Shown: positions 18,314 through 26,939 of the stretch, one piece after another
Numbering within the stretch: position 1 is the first letter of the stretch
How the letters are laid out: every line of letters starts with the position of its first letter
DNA from: Mycolicibacterium litorale
GTDB lineage: Bacteria; Actinomycetota; Actinomycetes; Mycobacteriales; Mycobacteriaceae
Reading direction: 5' to 3'
Assembly (NCBI GenBank): GCA_002007745.1
Contig: CP019882.1
Coordinates: 3,658,001-3,722,000, forward strand
DNA length: 64,000 nucleotides
The notes under the pieces: model-generated
Told to the model about the DNA's origin: nothing
Database searches by the model: none
The model's input: the letters and a program-made list of their open reading frames with translations, nothing else
Made by a program: the position numbers and the translations under genes

Positions 18314-20341
18314 TCAATTGTGGTGTCGTGCAACAGCTGCGTCATAGTCGCGGGCGAAGATCAGATCCTCGCCGTCCCAGGCCCGCAGGCTGGTCTGCAG
18401 TAGAAAATCCGATGCCGTGCTGGTCATCGTCGAGGTGGTCTCCACGCGCGTCGACCAGCCGTCCTCGCGCGACATGACGACGGTGCGATGCAACTCCAGA
18501 CGTGCGGAGAGAGGATCGCCATCTCTGATCACAAACCGGCCGTCCTCGGTGTCGTCGTAGAGCAGTCCGTTGGGAAACCGCTGAATTCCGTTGAGATCCC
18601 GGCGCAGCGTGTACACGTGCTCACCGGTCTCGGCGTCCACGGAGGTCTCCCCCATCAGCGGCCGTCGCGGCCGCAGTGATTGGACCGGCGGCGCCGCGGT
18701 GACTACGGGAGGATCCCAGTCCGGCGGCACCAGCAGCGCTTCTTGCGGCTGTTGCGGCAGCGTCAGCGTTCCACCGCGGACAGTGACCGTCGCTTCCTCG
18801 GGAGCGGGCCACACCCATGGCCAGTACGTGGTCGACAGCGAGACCCGGAGCCGGTGTCCCGGTCCGATCGTGGCGGCCACTCCTTTGAGGGGGATCCTGA
18901 CGTCGTATGTCTCTCCCGGCTCGAGCGCCACGGCATGGTCGTGGCCTTCCCGGTGGGTGAGGTTCAGCACTCCACGGGTGAGCAGCAGCGAGGTACCGTC
19001 CGGCGCGACGTCGCAGAGGCGAACGATGACATGTGCTTGCGGCTTGTCGGCTTCCATGACAAGCCGCAGCATCGGCTCCCCGACAATCTCCAGCTCCGCG
19101 TCCTGCACGGGCCCGTCGAACGTCACCGCCGCGTGATCCTCGGCAGCCTGATCAGCGGGTAGGTCGGTCGGATTGCCCCATGGCAACCAGGATCCGGACA
19201 GCGAGCCGAAGGATTGCGGAGTGCGGCAGATCATGGCGAATGGCTCCGCCGCCGCATCGTCGAGCGTTCCGCCGGCGGACAGATTCAACACGACAGCACC
19301 ACCGCTTGTCGTCGGGACGACGGCGCTGGAACGCCACGTGCCGCTGCGAATATCGGCATCGGTGGCAGGCGGATCCCAATATTGTTGGTAGTAACGGAAT
19401 TTAGGCGCCTTCTCGATCCCGTTGTCGATCCCCTTGAGCCAGTGATCCCACCAGCGCACCGCGTCCTGGAGGTAACCGATCGAGGGACCGGGCACGGCAC
19501 GCTCGGGCCACGTGTGGCCCCAGGGACCGATGATCACCCACAGCGGTGCATTGTCGACCAGGAGGCCCATCCGCAGGGCCGAATCGGTGTAGGCATCGGC
19601 CCAACCACTCAGCGCAAGAGTCGGCACCTCGATGCGCCCGTAATCGGCGGCAATCGAACCGGTGCGCCAGTAGTCGTCGCGAGTGGGGTGCGACAGCCAG
19701 TGCCGGCTGAGCATCCGGTTGGCCTCCAGGCGTTCCAGCCACATGGGCCGCCACTGCGATCCGACTACGGCGGGGTCCGGCGGCCGGGCGTTGAACGCGG
19801 TCACCACATGTGACCAGACATGCATGTAGAACCCCAGCACCGCGCCGCCGATGTAGTGCACATCGTTGAGGAATCGGTCGTCGCTGGAACACGCGGTGAT
19901 CACCGCCGCCAGGCCCGGCGCCCTATTCCACGCCGCGAGCGCCGACGAACAACCACTCCACGAGATGCCGGTCGCTCCCACTTTGCCGGTGCACCAAGAC
20001 TGTTCACTCGTCCACGAGATCGCGTCGGCCACATCGGCCTGCTCCTGCTCGGAATACTCGTCGTCGAGGACACCGTCGGAGTCTCCGCTGCCGCGCAGAT
20101 CCACTCGGATGCAGACGTACCCGTGTGCAGCGACGTAACGGAAGCGCATCTCGTCATCGACGAGGCTGATATCGCCGCGCCGGTACGGCATGGCCTCCAG
20201 TACCGCAGGTGCCACCGCGTCTTCGGGGAACCACGCGCGCGCCGCAAGTCGTCGTCCGTCCCGCATCGGGATCCATACCGGGTCGACGATCCGCACGCGC
20301 TGCGGGAGCTCGTCGGCCCCGACGACGGTCGGTTTCCCCAT
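18314..20341 (-). CDS. CocE/NonD family hydrolase (X-Pro dipeptidyl-peptidase S15 type)
   Basis: Serine alpha/beta hydrolase, 675 aa, the full CocE length. The catalytic domain starts VWIPMRDGRRLAARAWFP and carries VRGSGDSDG-type IRVDLRGSGDSDG and the nucleophile elbow GISWSGCSS. The later ALSGWADAYTDS and GPWGHTWP segments hold the expected acid and histidine. The C-terminal jelly roll includes GHRLRVSLSTTYWPWVWP. Relatives cleave esters, acyl amides or N-terminal X-Pro bonds; no signal peptide is seen, so it acts in the cytoplasm. Starts at 20341 (ATG), 20359 (GTGA overlap with the ATPase) or 20377 are possible. It follows the ABC transporter genes in one operon. Confidence 0.85.
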   Translation of the reverse strand: MGKPTVVGADELPQRVRIVDPVWIPMRDGRRLAARAWFPEDAVAPAVLEAMPYRRGDISLVDDEMRFRYVAAHGYVCIRVDLRGSGDSDGVLDDEYSEQEQADVADAISWTSEQSWCTGKVGATGISWSGCSSALAAWNRAPGLAAVITACSSDDRFLNDVHYIGGAVLGFYMHVWSHVVTAFNARPPDPAVVGSQWRPMWLERLEANRMLSRHWLSHPTRDDYWRTGSIAADYGRIEVPTLALSGWADAYTDSALRMGLLVDNAPLWVIIGPWGHTWPERAVPGPSIGYLQDAVRWWDHWLKGIDNGIEKAPKFRYYQQYWDPPATDADIRSGTWRSSAVVPTTSGGAVVLNLSAGGTLDDAAAEPFAMICRTPQSFGSLSGSWLPWGNPTDLPADQAAEDHAAVTFDGPVQDAELEIVGEPMLRLVMEADKPQAHVIVRLCDVAPDGTSLLLTRGVLNLTHREGHDHAVALEPGETYDVRIPLKGVAATIGPGHRLRVSLSTTYWPWVWPAPEEATVTVRGGTLTLPQQPQEALLVPPDWDPPVVTAAPPVQSLRPRRPLMGETSVDAETGEHVYTLRRDLNGIQRFPNGLLYDDTEDGRFVIRDGDPLSARLELHRTVVMSREDGWSTRVETTSTMTSTASDFLLQTSLRAWDGEDLIFARDYDAAVARHHN

Positions 20342-20355
20342 GAGGGCGTGCGAGG

Positions 20356-21441
20356 TCACGGTGTCGGGATGACCCACAGGTCTTCTCCCGCGACGGCGAC
20401 GACGACTTGTTCGCCGGGTGTGAGTCCAGCCGGCACGGTGTGGCTCGGGAGGACGAGGGTAAGAGTGATCTCAACTCCGCCGTGCACCACGACCGAGGTC
20501 TGCGGACCTTGGAAACTCACATCGGCGACCGTGAATTTCGGGCCGGCGCCGCAGCGCGCCAAAGTTGCCACCTCCGGCCGGATGATGACGATGGCGTCAG
20601 ATCCCAGTCCGCCGGCCGAGTGCGCCCGGTGCCGTCCGAACAGCGGTATATCGATCTCGGCAGTCGTCGGATCCTGCGCTAACACGCTGACTGTCAATTG
20701 ATTACACGCTCCGACAAAGTCGGCGACAAACGGCGTGGCCGGCTTGCGGTACACCTCGCCGGGCACGTCGACCTGGACCAGCACGCCCTGGTCCATCACT
20801 CCGACGCGATCGGACATCGAGAACGCCTCTTCCTGATCGTGTGTGACGTAGACGAAGGTGATCCCGACCTCGTGCTGAATCTGCTTGAGCAGCAGCTGCA
20901 TCTGACGACGCAGACGCAAATCGAGGGCTCCCAGGGGCTCGTCGAGAAGCAGTACCGCCGGCTCCAGCACCAGTGCACGTGCCAACGCCACCCGCTGCTG
21001 CATCCCTCCCGACAACTCCCTGGGTCGGGCGCGCTCGCGACCGGCCAGCTCGACGAGTTTGAGCATGTGTTGCACCTTGTCCCGCACGCTGCGGCCGCGG
21101 CCGCGTTTCTCTCTGAGACCGAAAGCCACGTTCTCCTCGACCGTGAGATGAGGAAACAGTGCGTAATTCTGGAACACGGTGTGCACGTTGCGGTCATACG
21201 CCGGTTTCGCCGTCACATCGCGTCCCTCGAGCATGATGGTGCCCGCGGTGGCGTTCTCGAATCCGGCGATCATCCGCAGAGTGGTGGTCTTTCCGCAACC
21301 ACTCGGACCGATGAGCGAGAAGAATTCGCCGTCCTTCAACGCCAGGTCGATGCCTTTGACCACATCCTTCTTGCCGTAGCTGCGCCGAAGCCCGCGGAGC
21401 TCGAGCACGGGCCACTCACTGGGCTCATTCACCGCAGACAT
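20356..21441 (-). CDS. Polyamine-type ABC transporter ATP-binding protein (PotA-like)
   Basis: 361 aa. ATPase domain with Walker A GPSGCGKTTTLRM, Q-loop VFQNYALFPHLTVEENV, signature LSGGMQQRVALARAL, Walker B VLLLDEPLGALD and H-loop VYVTHDQEEAFS. The C-terminal TOBE domain (IVIIRPEVATLA, FQGPQTSVVVHGGVEITL) is typical of the PotA/spermidine-putrescine group. ATG 21441 follows GAGAGGAG; GTG 21432 is an alternative. It overlaps the upstream permease gene. The substrate is probably a cationic amine or amino-acid derivative, judged from the family and neighbours, but is not shown by the sequence. Confidence 0.9.
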   Translation of the reverse strand: MSAVNEPSEWPVLELRGLRRSYGKKDVVKGIDLALKDGEFFSLIGPSGCGKTTTLRMIAGFENATAGTIMLEGRDVTAKPAYDRNVHTVFQNYALFPHLTVEENVAFGLREKRGRGRSVRDKVQHMLKLVELAGRERARPRELSGGMQQRVALARALVLEPAVLLLDEPLGALDLRLRRQMQLLLKQIQHEVGITFVYVTHDQEEAFSMSDRVGVMDQGVLVQVDVPGEVYRKPATPFVADFVGACNQLTVSVLAQDPTTAEIDIPLFGRHRAHSAGGLGSDAIVIIRPEVATLARCGAGPKFTVADVSFQGPQTSVVVHGGVEITLTLVLPSHTVPAGLTPGEQVVVAVAGEDLWVIPTP

Positions 21442-22255
21442 CTCCTCTCGGGCCTGATCGATCACGCGTGCCGGCAACAGCGCGAATACTGGTGGCCGCG
21501 ACGAGCAGTGCGACCACTGCGAGTGTCGCGACCATGACGACGGTCGCGATGGCGTTGACTTCAGGGGTCACGTGCTGGCGGATCATTCCCATCATCAGGA
21601 TGGGCAGGGTCTCAGTATCAGGTCCACCCAGGAACGTCGTACTCAGGACGTCGTCGAAGGAGAACGCGAACGACAACAGCCCCGCGACGAACAGTGCAGG
21701 AGCCAGCAGCGGCGCCGTCACCCGCCGAAACACCCTCATGGGCGTGGCACCGAGATCCGCCGCAGCCTCGGCATACCGGTCCGAGATTCCCGCGTATCGC
21801 GCCTGGATGACCACCGTGGCATAAGCCGAGCAGAACAGCGCGTGTCCAATGACAACCGTGGTGACCCCGAGGCCGATGCCAAGGTAGTCGAAGAGTAGGT
21901 ACAGCCCGACTGCGGTCACCACCTCAGGCAGGATCAGGCGCGCATACGTAGTCAGGGTGAACGCGGTCTGGGCCGATCTCGGCAATAGGCGAGCGGCCAG
22001 GGTGGTGAGCACCCCGATCACCACTGCGACGAGGGTTGCGAGTGTCCCGATGACAACGCTGTTCCAGAACGCGGTCTGGATCCGATCGTCGTGCAGGATC
22101 TCGCCGAACCAGCGCAGACTCAAGCCGGCCCAGTCGGTTACGGTGTCGCCCGCATTGAGCGAGTTGATCGCCACCGCCAGGATCGGCAGGTTGAGCAGCA
22201 AGATGACCACGCCCAGCATGATCGTGGGGAACAGTGGACGTCTCCGGGAGTTCAC
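21425..22255 (-). CDS. Polyamine-type ABC permease (PotC-like)
   Basis: 276-residue membrane subunit. First helix PTIMLGVVILLLNLPILAVA, then five more, with the EAA loop DRYAEAAADLGATPMRVFRRVTAPLLAPAL. The conserved FSFDDVLSTTFLGGP before the last helices is typical of PotC. GTG 22255 overlaps the stop of the preceding permease as GTGA. Operon order is binding protein, PotB-like, PotC-like, ATPase, CocE hydrolase, unknown protein. Confidence 0.9.
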   Translation of the reverse strand: MNSRRRPLFPTIMLGVVILLLNLPILAVAINSLNAGDTVTDWAGLSLRWFGEILHDDRIQTAFWNSVVIGTLATLVAVVIGVLTTLAARLLPRSAQTAFTLTTYARLILPEVVTAVGLYLLFDYLGIGLGVTTVVIGHALFCSAYATVVIQARYAGISDRYAEAAADLGATPMRVFRRVTAPLLAPALFVAGLLSFAFSFDDVLSTTFLGGPDTETLPILMMGMIRQHVTPEVNAIATVVMVATLAVVALLVAATSIRAVAGTRDRSGPRGDVCGE

Positions 22256-23160
22256 AGCACATCCTCGAGTTGGCGGATCCGCCTGCGGCTGGCGACCAGC
22301 ACGACGATCAGCAGTGCCATCAACGTGGCGGCGAGGGCAGCGCCCAACGGAAAGTCGCCCACTCCAAGGAATTTGTCGCGAATGACATTGCCGACCATCA
22401 ACGTTTTGCCCCCGCCCAGGATCGCGGGAATCGTGTACTCACCCGTCGCCGGCACTCCGACGAGCAGTATTCCGGCGATCAACCCGGGAGCCGACAACGG
22501 CAGCACCACCCGACGAAAAGCATGGACGCCGTGCAGCCCGAGGTCGGCCGCGGCATCGATGATCGACGGATCAATGCGCTCCAAAGCGACGTAGATCGGC
22601 AGGATCATTAGCGGCAGATAGCTCGAGACCATTCCGATGAGAATCGCGGTGTTGGTGTAGCGCAGGTCTCTTCCATCGCCGGTGAGCTGCAGCGCGGCCA
22701 GGATCTTGGTGACGGCCCCGTCCGGACCGAGCAGCACCAGCCAGGCGTAGTTGCGCACTACGAAGCTGACCCAGTACGGCACGATCACCGCCAACAGCAG
22801 AAAGTTCTGTGCGCGTGCGGGCATTCGACTCAGGCCCAGCGCCGCTGGGAAGCCGATCAGGACGCACAACGCCGTGGCGATCACGGTCAGCGCCACGGAG
22901 CGAAGGAGTGCTGAGCCATAGACCCCGGTGAATACGGTCCGCCAGTTCTCCAACGTCCAGCCGAAACTGATCTGGAACGTCAAGATGTCCATCTGCCCGA
23001 AGCTGTAGATCACCAGCAGCGCCAATGGCGCGATGAAGAACAACAGTGTGAACAGGATCGGGGGTGCCGCGAGCACCCATCCGCCCAGACGACGGGTGAC
23101 CTGCGTCTTCGACGGCACAGTCTGCTGCGGGAATGAACCGGGGGCGCCCGGTGCGGGCAC
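22252..23160 (-). CDS. Polyamine-type ABC permease (PotB-like)
   Basis: 302-residue membrane subunit. A Pro/Ser-rich cytoplasmic N-terminus precedes the first helix WVLAAPPILFTLLFFIAPLAL. VPYWVSFVVRNYAW is a PotB hallmark, and the EAA loop is PSIIDAAADLGLHGVHAFRRVVLPLSAPGL. GTG 23160 sits one base after the TGA of the binding-protein gene, so the two are coupled. Longer frames upstream run through that gene and are not used. Confidence 0.88.
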   Translation of the reverse strand: MPAPGAPGSFPQQTVPSKTQVTRRLGGWVLAAPPILFTLLFFIAPLALLVIYSFGQMDILTFQISFGWTLENWRTVFTGVYGSALLRSVALTVIATALCVLIGFPAALGLSRMPARAQNFLLLAVIVPYWVSFVVRNYAWLVLLGPDGAVTKILAALQLTGDGRDLRYTNTAILIGMVSSYLPLMILPIYVALERIDPSIIDAAADLGLHGVHAFRRVVLPLSAPGLIAGILLVGVPATGEYTIPAILGGGKTLMVGNVIRDKFLGVGDFPLGAALAATLMALLIVVLVASRRRIRQLEDVL

Positions 23161-23161
23161 C

Positions 23162-24327
23162 TCAGGCCGCCTTGATCTGTTCCCAGACCTGGGAGCGAAT
23201 CTTGACCGCGTCGGCACCCTTGAATTCGTAGAACTTGAGGTTCTGCGACGGGTCGTACTTCAGGGCGGGATCGTTCTTGATCGCAGCGTCGATGTACGGT
23301 TCGGCCTCAGGCAGCAGATAGGCGGAACTGGTGGCGTTGATGAACCCGGCGTACACCTTTGGCTGAAGGTGGAATTGCATGAACTTGACCAGCTGCGGCA
23401 TCTGCTTCATGCCGGCCAGCGGGGCCCACCCTTCGACGTAGGCCGGCAGCCCTTCGGTGGGCGCCGACCATTTGATGGCCGGGTCCTTCGGCGCGACCGA
23501 GGCGTAGCTGTAGTCGTAGAAGACCGCGATCGCCGAGGACTTGTCGGCCAGGCTGGCACCTTGGTCTGTGGAGAGGAACGCTTTGAGATGTGGTTTGACG
23601 CTGATGATCAGATCTCGGGCCGCATCGAGCTCAGACTCGTTGCCGGAGTTCACATCGTGCCCGAGCGCGAGCAGCGCTATCCCGAGTACATCGACGTCAT
23701 AGTTGGGGAAGATGACCTGACCCGAATACTGCGGGATCATCTCGAACAACTGCTTCCACGTGGTTGGAGGCTTACTCACCTTGTCGTCGCGGTAACCGAT
23801 GCCGACCTTCCCAAGATCGGTTGGCAGGCCGTAGGGATAGATGTCGCGAAAGGTCTGTGGAATGTTGGTGATGCCGGGAACCAGGGTGGGGTCGAATTCG
23901 TCCAACAAGCCGCCGGCTTTCAACTGAGCTGCAGTCGTTTCGCCGACCATCGCAAAGTCGTAGGCGCCCTTGTTCTGGGCGATCTGGGCCGAGATCGCCG
24001 ATACACCGCCTTCTGCCAGAGCCGTCTCGACGACCGTCACGCCAGGGTTGGCAGCCGCGAACGCTGCGTATTCGTCTTTTCCGATCCAATCGGGGTAGTT
24101 GAGGAACTTCAGGGTGGCCGTCTGGTGGCCGGCCTGCGCGGTTTCGCCACCTGCCGAACTGCCCCCTTCGCCCCACAAGCTGCAAGACCTGCCGCGCCGG
24201 CGATGCCCAACCCCGCACGGAGAACTGAGCGGCGGGACAACCCGCCCCCAGCGGCAAAACGGAGCGGCGAACGAGCTGCTGTCATCTGGGTTGGTTCCCC
24301 TGTCGGCGTAGGTGACGTCACCGCCAT
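23162..24327 (-). CDS. Polyamine-type ABC transporter binding lipoprotein (PotD-like), frameshifted
   Basis: Extracytoplasmic solute-binding protein of the spermidine/putrescine family, about 374-388 aa. The N-terminus SRRSVLRAGLGIAGAAGLAAC combines a twin-arginine signal and a lipobox ending at Cys. The mature part begins ATLKFLNYPDWIG and includes MVGETTAAQLKAGGLLDEFD, LGKVGIGYRDDKV and FINATSSAYLLPEA. The signal peptide and the mature protein are in different frames; one base added to the C4 run 24171-24174 joins them as ACGEGGSSAGGE. Start at 24327 or, with more room for the operator at 24332, at 24285. Tat export suggests folding before secretion. Confidence 0.88.
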
Positions 24328-24331
24328 TTTG

Positions 24332-24347
24332 TTGTCATGATTCCAAC
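24332..24347. promoter_or_regulatory. Island operator motif, copy 1 (upstream of importer operon)
   Basis: TTGTCA-TGATTC-CAAC, with outer arms GTTG/CAAC nine bases apart. It lies just upstream of the binding-protein gene. The same TGTCA-N6-CAAC pattern recurs at 26121, 26244 and 28205. A second near-palindrome, CCAACAATTATTGG, overlaps it at 24343-24356. Proposed site for the IclR regulator of this island; inference only. Confidence 0.6.
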
Positions 24348-24451
24348 AATTATTGGCGTAATGACATCCTCACCTTTGTCGGGAGTGCAGCACAAGCGCA
24401 GGGACAAACAGAAACAAACGCCTTACGCCCACGTAACATCGCCCGTCCGGC

Positions 24452-25294
24452 TCACCACTGGTAGAGCTCGGGCCGACGATCGCCCCAGACGTGGTTCACG
24501 GCACTGAGCTGGCGATCTCGGGCAGCGGCGAGATCCACCCAGGCGAGTGCGATCCCGTCGGAATCGGGGGTGGACAGCACCCAGCCATCCGGATCCACGA
24601 CCGCACTCCCACCGGTCCAGCTTTGCCCCCGCTCGGTACCGCAACGGTCGCAGACAGCCAGGAAGACATGGTTCGCACGTGCGGCCATTCGCGCGTTGAG
24701 AAGCTGGGGTGCCGACTCCCCCTCAGGACGGCGCAGCAGACTCCAGTTGGTCGGGGCCAATATGAGATCAGCGCCGCGAAGCGCCAACGAACGCGGCATC
24801 TCGGGAAAGTCCAAGTCGTAGCACACCAAGAGGCCCACAGTCCCGTGGGCGGTGGGGATCAGCGGGGCGGCTCGGCTGCCCGGCGTGAAGTACCGCTTCT
24901 CACGATTCCACAGATGGATCTTGCGATAGACGGCCAGCACACCGGTGGCGTCCAACATCACTGCACTGTTGTAGACGCTCCCGTCGTGTCCACGCTCGGC
25001 GATCCCGGCCACGACCGATACACCGGAGTCGGCCCCGGAGTCAGCTAGCGCCTGCCGCCAGATGTCCAGCCGTTCGTCATCCACCTCGAGCGCCACGGCC
25101 TGCACCTCGTCTGCGCTGTCGAACATGTACCCGGTAGTGACCAGCTCCGGCAGAACGATGAATGATGCGCCCCGTTCCACCGCCCGACCCACCGCTAACG
25201 CACTGCGCTCGAGGTTGCCCTTCAGATCCAGCATTGCGGGATCCAGCTGTACACAGGCGATCCCGACGAGTGAGCTTTGTGGGCTACTGCTCAT
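24452..25294 (-). CDS. Carbon-nitrogen hydrolase (nitrilase superfamily)
   Basis: 280 aa. The Glu-Lys-Cys triad of the superfamily is visible: E in FIVLPELVTTGYMF, K in YRKIHLWNREKRYF, and C in GLLVCYDLDFPE. The final part NHVFLAVCDRCGTE and GGSAVVDPDGWVLS matches amidase or carbamoylase members rather than true nitrilases. Likely substrate is an amide or N-carbamoyl amine. ATG 25294 (MSSSPQSSLVG) overlaps the IclR stop as ATGA; a longer frame is antisense shadow. It forms a two-gene unit with the regulator. Confidence 0.88.
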   Translation of the reverse strand: MSSSPQSSLVGIACVQLDPAMLDLKGNLERSALAVGRAVERGASFIVLPELVTTGYMFDSADEVQAVALEVDDERLDIWRQALADSGADSGVSVVAGIAERGHDGSVYNSAVMLDATGVLAVYRKIHLWNREKRYFTPGSRAAPLIPTAHGTVGLLVCYDLDFPEMPRSLALRGADLILAPTNWSLLRRPEGESAPQLLNARMAARANHVFLAVCDRCGTERGQSWTGGSAVVDPDGWVLSTPDSDGIALAWVDLAAARDRQLSAVNHVWGDRRPELYQW

Positions 25295-26082
25295 CGGGCG
25301 CCGAGGTCGCGTAGCGCATGGGTCACCTCGGCCGCCGCACTGCGCGCCAGAGCAGCGGCCTCGTGCACCCGTGGCGCGAATCGGAAGGATGGCCCGGAGA
25401 CGCCGACGGCGGCCAGCACCTTGCCGTCGGTGTCGAAGATCGGCGCACCGACCGCCGAAAGCCCGACCTCGAACTCGTCCACCACGATCGCGTAGCCCTG
25501 TTCTCGCACTTGCCCCACGCGCGCGAGGAGGAGTTCGGTAGCGGATGGCCCCTTGTGATCGAGGAAGCGAAAATCCTTGTCGGAGTATCGGCGTCGCAGA
25601 TCGGCCTCCGTGAGCGATGTCAGCAACACCTGTCCGACCGCGGTTGCGTGCAGAGGCCAATCATTGCTGCGCGCCTGCACTGCGTGGGATGACTCGTAGC
25701 TGAGCACCGTCAGGGCATTCGAGCCGCCGACGACCGCCAGGTAGACCGATTCCCCGATCGTCGCGAGCAGGTCTTTGAGGACGGGTTCAGCCACCGAGAG
25801 CAGTCTGCGGTCGCCACTGAGCCCGGCCATCGCATAAAGCTGCCATCCGAGCCGAAAGGCGCGGGTACGTGCATCCCGCTCGATCATTCCGTACTCGGCC
25901 AACACCTTCAGGCTGCGCGAGATCTGACTCTTGTCCTGGTTCAGCAGTTCGGCAACGCGCGTGACGCCGAGTCCGCCGGACCGCTGGGCTTCCGCACCGG
26001 CGAGGCACGCGAGGATGTCCAATCCTCGACGAAGGCCGGTATCGCGGTCAGCCGAGGTACGCACGTCGTCGTTTGTGGCCAC
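25291..26082 (-). CDS. IclR-family transcriptional regulator
   Basis: 263 aa. N-terminal winged helix: GLRRGLDILACLAG, VTRVAELLNQDKSQISRSLKVLAEYGMIERD. The C-terminal IclR ligand domain includes LKDLLATIGESVYLAVVGG, WPLHATAVGQVLL, GYAIVVDEFEVGLSAVGAPIFD and AAVGVSGPSFRF. GTG 26082 has AAGGAG four bases upstream. It is the only regulator in the island, sits at its centre, and one operator-like motif lies 39 bases upstream, so autoregulation and control of the surrounding units are likely. The effector is probably an island metabolite. Confidence 0.92.
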   Translation of the reverse strand: MATNDDVRTSADRDTGLRRGLDILACLAGAEAQRSGGLGVTRVAELLNQDKSQISRSLKVLAEYGMIERDARTRAFRLGWQLYAMAGLSGDRRLLSVAEPVLKDLLATIGESVYLAVVGGSNALTVLSYESSHAVQARSNDWPLHATAVGQVLLTSLTEADLRRRYSDKDFRFLDHKGPSATELLLARVGQVREQGYAIVVDEFEVGLSAVGAPIFDTDGKVLAAVGVSGPSFRFAPRVHEAAALARSAAAEVTHALRDLGAR

Positions 26083-26120
26083 ACAACTCCTTGGATTCGT
26101 CGACTCATCGTGGTCTGGGG

Positions 26121-26136
26121 TTGTCACTATCGCAAC
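26121..26136. promoter_or_regulatory. Island operator motif, copy 2 (upstream of iclR)
   Basis: TTGTCA-CTATCG-CAAC with arms GTTG/CAAC, 39 bases before the iclR start codon in the 188-base divergent region between iclR and the DUF1028 gene. An ATTGCAAT palindrome lies at 26157-26164. Confidence 0.6.
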
Positions 26137-26243
26137 TCCGACATCGGCTATCCCCCATTGCAATGCCGCCGCGCCCGGGCCTAGGAGAAGTAACGCCACC
26201 GAAACCCGATGGAACTCGCATGTCAATACTATTGCAATTCAAG

Positions 26244-26259
26244 ATGTCACTATTGCAAC
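26244..26259. promoter_or_regulatory. Island operator motif, copy 3 (upstream of DUF1028 gene)
   Basis: ATGTCA-CTATTG-CAAC ending 12 bases before ATG 26271, overlapping the region of the ribosome binding site. The block ACTATTGCAA also occurs 21 bases earlier (26228-26237 and 26249-26258), two helical turns apart, as for a pair of bound dimers. Confidence 0.55.
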
Positions 26260-26270
26260 AACGGAGGATC

Positions 26271-26939
26271 ATGACCTTCTCGATCATCGGGCGGTGCGAG
26301 CGGACCGGCCAGCTCGGTGTCGCGACCACAACGTCTGACATCGCGATCGGTTCCCGGGTGCCATGGGTCCGTCCGCGGGTCGGCGCCGTGGTCACCCAGC
26401 ACCGCACCGACCCGCGGCTGGGTGCGCGCATGCTGGACCTGATGGCGTTGGGGGCCACAGCCCAGGAGTCAGTAGAAGGGGCAAGGTCTTCGACCATCCA
26501 CGCGCCATGGCGTCAGCTCGCCGCAATCGGCGCAACCGGGCCGGCCTACGTGTGGACCGGTGAACGGGCTGATCGGTCGGGCCTGGCCGAGATCGCGGCC
26601 GGCGACCATGCGGTGGCGGGCAACATCCTCGCGACCACCACCGTCGGGCCAGCGATCAGTGCGGCCTTCGCAGCCTCACCGGACAGCGCGTTGTCCCGGA
26701 GATTGCTCGCAGCCCTGGAGGCCGGACTGGGCGCGGGCGGCGAGGAGAATCCGCTGCGCTCGGCGGCATTGCTGGTCTACGCCGAAAACCCCTTCCCCTT
26801 CATCGATCTGCGAGTTGACGACCACAAACAGCCACTGGTCGAGCTTCGGCGGCTGCACCAACTCTATGAGCCCGCGGCACACGAATACCTGAGCCGCGCC
26901 CTCGATCCAGACGCGGCAAGTGGATCGATCTCGGCATGA
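26271..26939 (+). CDS. DUF1028 family protein (Ntn-hydrolase-like)
   Basis: 222 aa with the DUF1028 layout: MTFSIIGRCERTGQLGVATTTS at the start, GSRVPWVRPRVGAVVTQHRTDPRLGARMLDLM, and AVAGNILATTTVGPAIS, where most members have GNML. The C-terminus holds LLVYAENPFPFIDLRVDDHKQPL. The family is assigned to the Ntn-hydrolase superfamily and is often found near peptidase or pteridine/amine catabolic genes, but has no proven activity that I know. ATG 26271 has GGAGG five bases upstream. The stop overlaps the M20 start as ATGA. Confidence 0.85.
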   Translation: MTFSIIGRCERTGQLGVATTTSDIAIGSRVPWVRPRVGAVVTQHRTDPRLGARMLDLMALGATAQESVEGARSSTIHAPWRQLAAIGATGPAYVWTGERADRSGLAEIAAGDHAVAGNILATTTVGPAISAAFAASPDSALSRRLLAALEAGLGAGGEENPLRSAALLVYAENPFPFIDLRVDDHKQPLVELRRLHQLYEPAAHEYLSRALDPDAASGSISA